A DNA stretch of 8,783 bases from Atopostipes sp964624875 (GCA_964624875.1 CAZUZA010000049.1:1-8783); one strand, 5' to 3'; counted from the first letter of the stretch, positions 1 to 6,355 are shown. Notes: generated from the letters alone by a model not told the origin. A program made the numbers and translations.

Positions 1-315
1 ATTTCTGGTGGACAGCAACAACGTATTTGTATTGCTCGTGCTTTAGCGGTTGAACCAGAAGTCTTACTAATGGATGAGCCTACAAGTGCTCTCGACCCAA
101 TTTCTACAGCTAAAATTGAAGAGTTAGTTTCTTCTTTAAAACAGGATTATACAATTGCGATGGTTACACATAACATGCAACAAGCATCACGTGTATCTGA
201 TCGTACGGCATTCTTTTTAAGTGGAGAATTGATTGAAACAGGCGATACAACGAAAATCTTTACAAATCCAGATCAAAAACAGACGGAGAACTATATATCT
301 GGCCGATTTGGTTAA
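1..315 (+). CDS. pstB: Phosphate ABC transporter ATP-binding protein PstB, C-terminal part (5' end outside window)
   Basis: The reading frame is open from base 1 and ends at TAA 313-315, giving the last 104 residues of a protein normally about 250-270 residues long. The visible part holds the ABC signature ISGGQQQR at the very start, Walker B VLLMDEP, the D-loop SALD and the switch histidine in VTHNMQQ, followed by a C-terminal part ending in SGRFG. The wording MDEPTSALDP and THNMQQASRVSD is typical of PstB, the cytoplasmic ATPase that powers the PstSCAB high-affinity phosphate importer. Walker A lies upstream of the window. phoU follows after 29 bases, the usual pst operon order, which supports PstB over other ABC ATPases. 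The pst operon is commonly under phosphate-starvation (PhoP/PhoB-type) control, but its promoter is not in view. Confidence 0.95.
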   Translation: MSGGQQQRICIARALAVEPEVLLMDEPTSALDPISTAKIEELVSSLKQDYTIAMVTHNMQQASRVSDRTAFFLSGELIETGDTTKIFTNPDQKQTENYISGRFG

Positions 316-344
316 TATTTTACTTGAAATGAGGAGGACTAGTT

Positions 345-998
345 ATGAGAACAGTGTTTGATGATAAACTTGCTGAGATTCACCGCGATCTATCACAATT
401 AGGTCGAATGGTAAATGAAGCAATATATAAATCGGTTAAAGCTTTAGTGAATCATGATGCTGAATTAGCGCAACAAGTCATTGATGGTGATCCAAAGATT
501 AACCAAAAAGAGAATGATATTGATCGTAAGTGTTATGAAATTATTGCACTTCAACAACCAAACACTTCCGATTTACGACGAGTTTTATCCGTTATGCGTG
601 CTTCTTCAGATTTAGAACGCATGGCTGATCATGCGCAAAATATTTCAGAAGTTACGATTCGAGTAAAAGGTAATAAAAGAGATGAAAATTTAGAGCGTCA
701 CATTGCTCAAATGGGTGATAAGATTAGCTCAATGTGTACGAATATTATCGATGCTTTTGTAGAGTTCGATGTAGACAAGGCAAGAAAAACTGCAAAACGT
801 GATATGGAGATTGATGAAGAATATCGCGCACTGCGTCAAAGTTCAATAGAATTAATGAGGGCAGACCCAGAAGCGGTATTGGCCGCATCTGACTATTCAT
901 TCGTTGGTATGCACTTAGAGCGAATTGGTGACTACATTAAAAATATTGGTGAATGGATCGTGTATCTGGATACCGGAGAAATCACTGACTTAGATTAA
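345..998 (+). CDS. phoU: Phosphate signalling complex protein PhoU
   Basis: 217 residues, the usual PhoU length. PhoU is a soluble, all-helical protein made of two three-helix repeats. It binds metal clusters and links the Pst transporter to the phosphate-sensing kinase, dampening phosphate uptake and signalling when phosphate is plentiful. Each repeat carries the expected E-x3-D metal-binding motif: LERMAD with E91/D95 in the first half and LERIGD with E192/D196 in the second. The segment DLRRVLSVMRASSDLERMADHA is the family hallmark. The ATG at 345 is preceded by a near-perfect Shine-Dalgarno GAGGAGG at 331-337, seven bases away. It sits 29 bases after pstB and is evidently co-transcribed with it; a strong terminator 18 bases after its stop ends the operon. 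Nothing about it looks unusual. Confidence 0.97.
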   Translation: MRTVFDDKLAEIHRDLSQLGRMVNEAIYKSVKALVNHDAELAQQVIDGDPKINQKENDIDRKCYEIIALQQPNTSDLRRVLSVMRASSDLERMADHAQNISEVTIRVKGNKRDENLERHIAQMGDKISSMCTNIIDAFVEFDVDKARKTAKRDMEIDEEYRALRQSSIELMRADPEAVLAASDYSFVGMHLERIGDYIKNIGEWIVYLDTGEITDLD

Positions 999-1016
999 TC
1001 TTAGATATAAGAACAG

Positions 1017-1048
1017 ACAGCTAACTGCGACCCAGTTAGTTGTTTTTT
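1017..1048 (+). terminator. Intrinsic terminator of the pst-phoU operon
   Basis: Stem 1017-1027 pairs with 1033-1043 (core CTAACTG / CAGTTAG, extended by ACAG / TTGT, 11 pairs with one G-U) around a 5-base loop CGACC. It is followed directly by a run of six T at 1043-1048. It lies 18 bases after the phoU stop, a textbook position for the end of the transcript. Confidence 0.92.
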
Positions 1049-1205
1049 AATATTATCCTAAACATAAATTATAAAGATTAACCTCATTTTGTACCGTCTT
1101 TTTGAATTAGTTTCGATAGGGTAAACATAGTTAAGGAAATATTGGGCTACTTTGTGGTTAAATAAGGTAGAGGATTGAAAAGGCGGAAAAAATAGAATAA
1201 AATAT
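1049..1205. other. Intergenic stretch without recognisable gene, upstream of uvrA promoter
   Basis: Between the phoU terminator and the AT-rich uvrA promoter region I see no coding frame of useful length with a ribosome binding site, no RNA structure I recognise, and no remnant of uvrB. A TTGAAT at 1102-1107 has no good -10 partner at normal spacing. The whole gene-free interval is 999-1323 (325 bases). Confidence 0.6.
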
Positions 1206-1214
1206 ATATTATGG

Positions 1215-1226
1215 GAACGTATTTTC
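1215..1226. promoter_or_regulatory. Possible LexA/DinR-like operator upstream of uvrA (imperfect)
   Basis: GAAC-GTAT-TTTC fits the Gram-positive SOS box core GAAC-RNRY-GTTY with one mismatch (T for G at the start of the right arm). It lies about 24 bases upstream of the extended -10 element. uvrA is a classic SOS gene in Bacillota, which makes the position plausible. A second, poorer match (CGAAC-ACAT-TTAT, 1263-1275) lies just after the -10. Short degenerate sites occur by chance in AT-rich DNA, so this is tentative. Confidence 0.3.
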
Positions 1227-1235
1227 TATATATTT

Positions 1236-1255
1236 GAATATATTCTTGTTATAAT
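1236..1255 (+). promoter_or_regulatory. Probable uvrA promoter, extended -10 type, with palindrome
   Basis: A perfect TATAAT at 1250-1255 is preceded by TG at 1247-1248 with one spacer base, the extended -10 arrangement used by vegetative sigma factor. No good -35 is found 16-18 bases upstream (the DNA there is TATATA-like), so the TG element would compensate. A perfect 10-base palindrome GAATATATTC (1236-1245) abuts the TG element and could be an operator, or just AT-rich chance. A start near 1262 would give a leader of roughly 60 bases before the GTG of uvrA. Confidence 0.6.
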
Positions 1256-1323
1256 AAGAGAACGAACACATTTATTTAATTGCTGATAACGAAACGAAGA
1301 AAATAAAAAGGATATGATGTTTA

Positions 1324-3624
1324 GTGGCAAATAACGAAATAGTAGTACATGGTGCACGGACTCATAATTTAAAAGATATTGATGTGACAATTCCACGTGA
1401 TCAATTTGTAGTTATTACTGGTTTATCTGGATCTGGGAAGAGTTCATTAGCCTTTGATACACTATACGCTGAAGGGCAAAGACGNNNNNNNNNNNNNNNN
1501 NNNNNNNNNNNNNNNNNNNNNNNNNNNNNNNNNNNNNNNNNNNNNNNNNNNNNNNNNNNNNNNNNNNNNNNNNNNNNNNNNNNNCTCTTTTCATTCAATG
1601 CGCCATTTGGTGCTTGTGGAGAATGTGATGGTTTAGGAACAAAACTAATTGTGGATATTGACCTAGTTATTCCGGATGATTCTCTTTCTTTAGAAGATGG
1701 AGTGCTCTTGCCATGGCAACCAATTAGTTCACAATACTATCCAGAAATGTTACGCCAAGCATGTGAGCAGTTTGAAATTGATATGAATGTTCCGTTTAAT
1801 GAATTATCAAAAAAAGACCGTGATTTAATTTTATACGGTTCTGATGACCGCGAATTTCATTTCAGTTATAAAAATGATTTTGGAAATGTTCGTGACTCAG
1901 TTATGCCTTTTGAAGGCGTCATTAACAACATTTCACGTCGTTATCACTCAACATCAAGTGATTATACAAGACGAGTAATGGGTGAATACATGACTGAATT
2001 AGCATGTCCGGTATGTGAAGGAAAACGTCTAAACAGAGAAGCATTAAGTGTGAAAGTCGATCAATTGGATATTGCAGATGTTAGTAATTTCTCAGTTGGA
2101 GAAGCACTAGCATTCTTTGATCAATTAACTTTATCAGAAAATGACCAGATGATTGCTGAACCGATTCATAAAGAGGTCTCAGATCGTCTAAACTTCTTAC
2201 GAAATGTAGGGCTGGATTATCTGACATTGAGCCGACAAGCTGGAACATTATCCGGTGGGGAAGCACAACGTATTCGTTTAGCAACTCAAATTGGATCTAA
2301 CTTAACGGGTGTGATGTATGTTTTAGATGAGCCGTCAATTGGATTACACCAGCGTGACAACAACCGTTTAATTGATTCATTGAAAACAATGCGCGATTTA
2401 GGAAACACTTTAATCGTAGTTGAACATGATGAGGATACGATGTTAGCGGCGGATCACTTAATTGATATTGGTCCAGGTGCTGGAGAATTGGGTGGAGAAA
2501 TTATCGCTCAAGGAACTCCAGAAGAAGTAGCAAAAAATAAAAACTCAATTACCGGTCAATATTTATCAGGAAAAAAATCAATCGCTATTCCAGAAGAACG
2601 TAGAACGGAAGATAATGGTGCGATTAGGATAACAGGTGCTCGGGAAAACAACTTAAAGGGCGTAGATGCTGAGTTCCCAATCGGGAAATTTACTGTTGTT
2701 TCAGGAGTTTCTGGTTCAGGGAAATCATCACTTGTAAATAATGTATTGAAAAAAGCATTAGGCCGCGTGGTTGGACGCTCAACAGATAAACCAGGAATAT
2801 TTGATGAAATTACAGGATATGAGCCAATTGAAAAAGTAATTAGTATTGACCAAAGCCCAATTGGACGTACGCCACGAAGTAACCCTGCAACGTATACGAG
2901 TTTGTTCGATGATGTACGTGATATCTTCGCGAAAACGAATGAAGCGAAAATACGTGGGTACAAAAAAGGACGTTTCAGTTTTAACGTAAAAGGCGGACGC
3001 TGTGAAGCATGTCGTGGAGACGGAATTAAGAAAATTGAAATGCACTTTTTACCAGATGTCTACATTCCATGTGAAGTATGTAATGGAAAAAGATACAACT
3101 CAGAAACACTAGAAGTAAAATATAAAGGAAAAACGATTGCTGACATTTTAGAAATGACAGTAACAGAAGCGTTAGAATTCTTTACAAATATTCCAAAAAT
3201 TGCACGTAAACTCCAAACAATTTATGATGTAGGACTTGGCTACATTCGATTAGGGCAATCTTCTACGACTTTATCTGGTGGAGAAGCTCAGCGAATGAAA
3301 TTAGCAAGTGAACTTCAAAAAATTCAAACAGGTAAAAACTTTTATATTCTAGATGAGCCGACAACCGGTTTACACAGCGATGATATCGCTCGTTTACTAG
3401 ATGTGTTAAATCGCTTGGTAGAAAATGGAAATACCGTTCTAGTTATTGAACATAATCTAGACGTTATTAAGATGGCAGACTATGTGATTGATCTCGGTCC
3501 AGAAGGTGGACATGGCGGGGGAACGATTGTCGCAACAGGGACACCTGAAGAAATTGCTGCAGTTCCTGAAAGTTATACCGGTCAATATTTAAAACCAATA
3601 TTAGAAAGACAAAAAGTGAAATAA
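1324..3624 (+). CDS. uvrA: Excinuclease ABC subunit A (UvrA), containing a 100-N assembly gap
   Basis: UvrA is the dimeric ATPase that scans DNA for bulky lesions, loads UvrB and starts nucleotide excision repair. Visible parts in order: Walker A GLSGSGKSS (bases 1420-1446); the gap (1485-1584); LFSFNAPFGACGEC, with the second Cys pair of the first zinc site (1615, 1624); a CPVC motif (2005-2016); signature LSGGEAQRIRL (2248-2280); Walker B VLDEPS (2320-2337); second Walker A GVSGSGKSS (2704-2730); the zinc finger CX2CX19CX2C (3001-3081); signature LSGGEAQRMKL (3271-3303); and Walker B ILDEP (3346-3360). The 766 codons counted with the Ns compare with about 940-957 in the family. The deficit of about 180 residues matches the missing UvrB-binding region and first zinc Cys pair, so it reflects the placeholder length and is not evidence of a real deletion. 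The start is GTG at 1324: an in-frame TGA at 1315 rules out anything further upstream, and AAAAGG (1306-1311) serves as ribosome binding site. uvrB, its frequent operon partner, is not adjacent. Confidence 0.96.
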   Translation: MANNEIVVHGARTHNLKDIDVTIPRDQFVVITGLSGSGKSSLAFDTLYAEGQRXXXXXXXXXXXXXXXXXXXXXXXXXXXXXXXXXXLFSFNAPFGACGECDGLGTKLIVDIDLVIPDDSLSLEDGVLLPWQPISSQYYPEMLRQACEQFEIDMNVPFNELSKKDRDLILYGSDDREFHFSYKNDFGNVRDSVMPFEGVINNISRRYHSTSSDYTRRVMGEYMTELACPVCEGKRLNREALSVKVDQLDIADVSNFSVGEALAFFDQLTLSENDQMIAEPIHKEVSDRLNFLRNVGLDYLTLSRQAGTLSGGEAQRIRLATQIGSNLTGVMYVLDEPSIGLHQRDNNRLIDSLKTMRDLGNTLIVVEHDEDTMLAADHLIDIGPGAGELGGEIIAQGTPEEVAKNKNSITGQYLSGKKSIAIPEERRTEDNGAIRITGARENNLKGVDAEFPIGKFTVVSGVSGSGKSSLVNNVLKKALGRVVGRSTDKPGIFDEITGYEPIEKVISIDQSPIGRTPRSNPATYTSLFDDVRDIFAKTNEAKIRGYKKGRFSFNVKGGRCEACRGDGIKKIEMHFLPDVYIPCEVCNGKRYNSETLEVKYKGKTIADILEMTVTEALEFFTNIPKIARKLQTIYDVGLGYIRLGQSSTTLSGGEAQRMKLASELQKIQTGKNFYILDEPTTGLHSDDIARLLDVLNRLVENGNTVLVIEHNLDVIKMADYVIDLGPEGGHGGGTIVATGTPEEIAAVPESYTGQYLKPILERQKVK
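1485..1584. other. Assembly gap of exactly 100 N inside uvrA
   Basis: One hundred consecutive N, the customary placeholder for a gap of unknown size. The flanks are GAEGQR-type sequence just after Walker A and LFSFN at the start of the zinc-site region, which in Bacillus-type UvrA are separated by roughly 210 residues. About 630-640 bases would be expected here if the gene is intact. The frame continues across the Ns only because the arithmetic happens to fit; it is not evidence of continuity. Confidence 0.97.
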
Positions 3625-3634
3625 TGAAAAGTTT

Positions 3635-3674
3635 AAAGGTGCCGATGAATCAATCATTCATGGGCACTTTTTTT
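3635..3674 (+). terminator. Intrinsic terminator after uvrA
   Basis: The hairpin arms are 3635-3650 and 3656-3671. GTGCC (3639-3643) pairs with GGCAC (3663-3667) and ATGAAT (3645-3650) with ATTCAT (3656-3661). They are separated by a single G-G mismatch, around a 5-base loop CAATC. Seven T follow at 3668-3674. It begins 11 bases after the uvrA stop, so uvrA is probably transcribed alone. Confidence 0.9.
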
Positions 3675-3702
3675 CATGGGAAGAATGATAATTTTTAAAC
3701 TA

Positions 3703-3711
3703 TGTTATAAA
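3703..3711 (+). promoter_or_regulatory. Probable promoter of the folD-gcv cluster (extended -10)
   Basis: TG (3703-3704), one base, then TATAAA (3706-3711) forms an extended -10 element resembling the one ahead of uvrA (both read TGTTATAA). No convincing -35 is seen. A second candidate TG-G-TAAAAT lies at 3726-3734, overlapping the inverted repeat GGTAA-AA-TTACC (3727-3738). Either would give a leader of only about 40-65 bases, too short for a glycine riboswitch. Confidence 0.5.
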
Positions 3712-3769
3712 ATTTCTATCCTTTCTGGTAAAATTACCCTAGAGAAACAAATAGAAATTATTTGGGATT

Positions 3770-3774
3770 GGAGG
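3770..3774 (+). promoter_or_regulatory. Ribosome binding site that fixes the folD start
   Basis: GGAGG lies five A bases before ATG 3780. An in-frame TTG at 3762 lies upstream of this site and would place it inside the coding region, so the ATG is the true start. Confidence 0.85.
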
Positions 3775-3779
3775 AAAAA

Positions 3780-4634
3780 ATGGTAGACATTTTAAGTGGA
3801 AAAGAAGTCGCGCAATCGATACGGAAACGAGCAGCGGCGGATGCGAAAAAATTGCGAACAGAAGGGATCATTCCAAAGTTAGTAATTCTTCGGGTCGGAA
3901 ATGATGAATCCTCCATTAGTTATGAAAATAGCGCAATGAAAGTAATGAAGGAATCCAATATTGAAACCCAAACAATCACGCTAGATAAGGATTGTGCAAC
4001 GGAGAAGGTATTGGATATTATTGACGAATTAAATGCGGATGATTTAGTGCATGGGGTCATTATTATGCAGCCTTTACCAGAGAGTATTTCAAGAAATGAA
4101 TTATCAGACCGTTTAGATCCACGTAAAGATGTGGATGGATTAAGTCCAATTAATTTAGGACGTTTGGTTGAAGGAAATTCGAATGCAATGGCACCAAGTA
4201 CACCACAAGCAATTATTGAGATGCTTGATTTCTATGGGTATGATTTAAAAGGAGCGGATGTTGTTGTGATTGGAAGCAGTTCGACAGTAGGGAAACCTCT
4301 TTCGGTGATGCTTTCAAACAGAAAAGCAACAGTCGCAAATCTTCATGTTTATACAAAAGACAATACTTTATATTCAAAAAAAGCGGATATCCTAATTTCA
4401 GCAACTGGCCAATTAGGCTTAGTGGATGCAAGTTATATTAAACAAGGTGCTACGGTTATTGATGTAGGCTTTGGCTACAAAGATGGAAAAGTAACAGGAG
4501 ATGTACAATATGATGAGGTGCTTCCTCATGTTTCAGCAATTACTCCAGTGCCAGGCGGAGTCGGATCAGTGACGACATCAGTTCTAGCTTCACAAGTCAT
4601 TAAAGCAGCAAAGATTTTAAATTATAAATTATAA
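3780..4634 (+). CDS. folD: FolD-family methylene-THF dehydrogenase/methenyl-THF cyclohydrolase, divergent active site
   Basis: 284 residues, the normal FolD length. FolD proteins are cytoplasmic and convert 5,10-methylene-THF to methenyl-THF with NAD(P)+ and then to 10-formyl-THF, feeding purine and fMet synthesis. Visible features: substrate-site tyrosine Y48 in SYENSAMK; DVDG at 117-120; the nucleotide-binding stretch VVVIGSSSTVGKP (161-173); and the C-terminal TPVPGGVGSVTTSVL (255-269). Aligned without gaps to E. coli FolD (Y50, K54, Q98, D121), the tyrosine (Y48) and aspartate (D119) match. The catalytic Lys position is Ala52 (a Lys follows two residues later) and the Gln position is Met96 (Gln97 next to it). 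PGGVGPMT is also changed to PGGVGSVT. I recall similar deviations in clostridial FolD-like proteins, so this is probably a divergent subfamily and not a decayed gene. Whether it performs both reactions cannot be read from sequence. Start chosen from GGAGG at 3770-3774. gcvT begins 53 bases downstream. Confidence 0.92.
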   Translation: MVDILSGKEVAQSIRKRAAADAKKLRTEGIIPKLVILRVGNDESSISYENSAMKVMKESNIETQTITLDKDCATEKVLDIIDELNADDLVHGVIIMQPLPESISRNELSDRLDPRKDVDGLSPINLGRLVEGNSNAMAPSTPQAIIEMLDFYGYDLKGADVVVIGSSSTVGKPLSVMLSNRKATVANLHVYTKDNTLYSKKADILISATGQLGLVDASYIKQGATVIDVGFGYKDGKVTGDVQYDEVLPHVSAITPVPGGVGSVTTSVLASQVIKAAKILNYKL

Positions 4635-4671
4635 CTACATATGTATTTAAAATTTGTATGAAAAAATAGAT

Positions 4672-4679
4672 GGAAGGGG
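4672..4679 (+). promoter_or_regulatory. Ribosome binding site that favours a TTG start for gcvT
   Basis: GGAAGGGG ends eight bases before TTG 4688. The in-frame ATG at 4670 overlaps this site and has only an A-rich, SD-poor sequence upstream, so TTG 4688 is preferred. Confidence 0.65.
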
Positions 4680-4687
4680 TAATATAT

Positions 4688-5812
4688 TTGGCTGATAAGA
4701 AAACGACCGAATTAAGAAGAACGCCTTTATACGACTATTACCTTGAAAAAGGATTAAAATTGATGGATTTTGGTGGCTGGGCTTTACCTGTTCAATACAC
4801 AAAAATCATGGAAGAACACAAAGCGGTACGTGAAGCAGTAGGAATTTTTGATTGTGCACATATGGGTGAAATCCGAATTACTGGGAAAAATGCGCTTGAT
4901 TTTGTGAATTCAGTTATCACAAACGATGCGACGAAAGTGAAAGACAACCAATCAATGTATACAGCTGTTACAAATAAAGCGGGTGGTACATTAGATGATG
5001 TGATTTTCTACAAAACATCCGATGAGCATTTCACGTTCACACCAAACGCATCGAACACAGGAAAAATTCTGAACTGGTTCAACAAACATAACCAGGATGA
5101 AGATGTCGTGATTGAAGATGTATCAGCTGATTTCGGACTAATCGCAATCCAAGGACCAAAAGCGGTGGCTGCTTTAGAAAAACTAACCGATACAAACTTA
5201 TCAGACATTAAGCCGTTCTATTTCAAAGCGGATCAAACCGTTGCTGGAGTAAGTCCAGTGCTTATATCTCGCACGGGTTATACGGGTGAGGATGGGTTTG
5301 AATTGTACGTTCCATTTGATGAGCAGCTAACCATTTGGAAACAACTCCTTGAAGCAGGCGAAGAATTTGGAATTACAGAATGTGGTCTAGGTGCGCGTGA
5401 TACTTTACGACTAGAAGCAGGGCTTGCGCTTTATGGGAATGATTTGTCAGAAGACATCAACCCAATTGAGGGTGGCATTGGGTTTACTGTAAAAACTGGC
5501 GACAAAAAAGAAATGGATTATCCTGGAAAAGTAGCATTAGAAGCCCATCGAGCAGCAGAGGACAAAAAACTTTCACGAGGCTTTGAGTTACTAGGCAAAG
5601 GAATCGCACGAGAAGGTATGCCAGTTAAATTAGCGGATGGAACAGAAGTAGGTATCGTTACATCAGGGACGAAGAGTCCGACATTCAAAAAAGCCATCGG
5701 ATTTTTAATGATCGATAAAAATCATGCGAAATTTGAGAACGAAGTATTTATCGATATCCGAAACAAATTGGTTCCAGCGGTATTGGTAAAAAAAGATTGG
5801 TTAAGAAGATAA
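4688..5812 (+). CDS. gcvT: Aminomethyltransferase GcvT (glycine cleavage system T protein)
   Basis: 374 residues from the preferred TTG, against about 362 in Bacillus; the extra length is a short charged N-terminal lead before RRTPLYDYY. GcvT takes the aminomethyl group carried on the lipoyl arm of GcvH, releases ammonia and transfers the one-carbon unit to THF, giving 5,10-methylene-THF. Family motifs are all present: MDFGGWALPVQY (26-37), HMGEIRITG (58-66), GGTLDDVIFY (99-108) with the Asp pair expected at the catalytic/folate site, SRTGYTGEDGFELY (194-207), CGLGARDTLRLEAG (232-245) and SPTFKKAIGF (330-339). The segment FDCAHMGE has Cys-Ala where FDVSHMGE is usual, a minor variation. It lies 53 bases after folD and 53 bases before gcvH with no terminator between, so one transcript is likely. 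An ATG start at 4670 would add six residues (MEGVIY) and cannot be fully excluded. Confidence 0.96.
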   Translation: MADKKTTELRRTPLYDYYLEKGLKLMDFGGWALPVQYTKIMEEHKAVREAVGIFDCAHMGEIRITGKNALDFVNSVITNDATKVKDNQSMYTAVTNKAGGTLDDVIFYKTSDEHFTFTPNASNTGKILNWFNKHNQDEDVVIEDVSADFGLIAIQGPKAVAALEKLTDTNLSDIKPFYFKADQTVAGVSPVLISRTGYTGEDGFELYVPFDEQLTIWKQLLEAGEEFGITECGLGARDTLRLEAGLALYGNDLSEDINPIEGGIGFTVKTGDKKEMDYPGKVALEAHRAAEDKKLSRGFELLGKGIAREGMPVKLADGTEVGIVTSGTKSPTFKKAIGFLMIDKNHAKFENEVFIDIRNKLVPAVLVKKDWLRR

Positions 5813-5865
5813 ATTCTTCAACAATGACAAAAAAATGAAATGGATTAAAAGGAGCGTGTTTTAAA

Positions 5866-6240
5866 ATGTCAAATGTATTTTATACAGAAGACCACGAATG
5901 GGTTGAGGTTTTAGGACAAAATAAAATTAAAATTGGGATCACAGATTTTGCACAAGATGAATTAGGTGACATTGTGTATGTGGAACTTCCAGAAGTAGGC
6001 GATGAGTTTGATGCTGGGGATGAATTTGGTACGGTTGAATCCGTAAAATCGGTATCAGAAATTTTAACACCATTTGCAGGGACAGTTGTAACTGTAAATG
6101 ACTTAATCGATGACGAACCAGAGATGGTAAACGATGACCCTATGGGTGAAGGTTGGTTTATTGAAGTTGAAGTAGAAGAGGACATCGATACTTCAGAATT
6201 AATGAACAAAGAAGAATACGAAGCGTTTATCGCTGAGTAA
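5866..6240 (+). CDS. gcvH: Glycine cleavage system H protein (lipoyl carrier)
   Basis: 124 residues, the typical GcvH length. GcvH is the small shuttle protein whose lipoyl-lysine carries the aminomethyl group from the P protein to the T protein and is reoxidised by the L protein. The lipoylation site is K61 within VESVKSVSE (57-65). Other hallmarks are the N-terminal HEWVEV (10-15), ITDFAQDELGDIVYVELPEVG (25-45), the PFAGTVV turn (69-75) and the GEGWF motif (94-98). The protein is strongly acidic (for example VEVEEDID at 101-108), as usual. ATG 5866 follows AAAAGGAG (5847-5854) at an 11-base spacing, slightly long. It requires lipoate attachment by enzymes not in the window. It is followed by a 115-base gap with a notable hairpin before gcvPA. 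Confidence 0.97.
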   Translation: MSNVFYTEDHEWVEVLGQNKIKIGITDFAQDELGDIVYVELPEVGDEFDAGDEFGTVESVKSVSEILTPFAGTVVTVNDLIDDEPEMVNDDPMGEGWFIEVEVEEDIDTSELMNKEEYEAFIAE

Positions 6241-6267
6241 TTGAAGTTTGATTTTAAATGTAGAAGG

Positions 6268-6308
6268 ATGTTCTCATCGCTAAATTAAATTTAGCTTGAG
6301 AGCATTTT
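6268..6308 (+). terminator. Two-segment hairpin between gcvH and gcvPA: possible partial terminator or processing site
   Basis: Inner stem GCTAAAT (6279-6285) pairs perfectly with ATTTAGC (6289-6295) around a 3-base loop TAA. Outer stem ATGTTCTC (6268-6275) pairs with GAGAGCAT (6298-6305) with one G-U pair, and a 3x2 internal loop separates the two stems. Only four T follow (6305-6308), and the structure lies inside an apparent operon, so full termination is unlikely. Attenuation, 3'-end protection of an upstream folD-gcvT-gcvH message, or RNA cleavage are all possible. It begins 28 bases after the gcvH stop. Confidence 0.5.
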
Positions 6309-6340
6309 CTATATCATTTTCGATGAAGAGCGAATGGTTT

Positions 6341-6346
6341 GGGAGG
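6341..6346 (+). promoter_or_regulatory. Ribosome binding site that fixes the gcvPA start
   Basis: GGGAGG lies nine bases before ATG 6356. The frame stays open upstream to a TTG at 6296, but that lies inside the hairpin, has no ribosome binding site, and would add residues not found in GcvPA. Confidence 0.85.
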
Positions 6347-6355
6347 AAAGGTTCT

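Noticed and set aside
1102..1130. Possible promoter with TTGAAT at 1102-1107
   Set aside because: At 16-17 bases spacing the -10 would be AACATA or ACATAG, a poor match, and no gene begins nearby.
2556..3045. Two overlapping minus-strand open frames (135 and 88 codons) inside uvrA
   Set aside because: They lie opposite the second ATPase domain and zinc finger of a clear UvrA and have no recognisable motifs; they are antisense shadows.
3762..3779. Upstream TTG as folD start (six extra residues)
   Set aside because: The GGAGG site would fall inside the coding region; ATG 3780 has ideal spacing and gives the standard FolD N-terminus.
5880..6209. 109-codon open frame on the minus strand opposite gcvH, Ser/Thr-rich
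   Set aside because: It is the mirror of the acidic GAA/GAT-rich gcvH codons, has no convincing ribosome binding site, and gcvH itself is unmistakable.
6296..6324. Possible internal gcvPA promoter, TTGAGA (6296-6301) with TTCGAT (6319-6324)
   Set aside because: The -35 is good but the -10 matches only three of six positions, and the -35 lies within the hairpin arm; not strong enough to annotate.
6296..6355. Upstream TTG as gcvPA start (20 extra residues)
   Set aside because: It lies in the hairpin, lacks a ribosome binding site and adds residues absent from the family; ATG 6356 has GGGAGG nine bases upstream.
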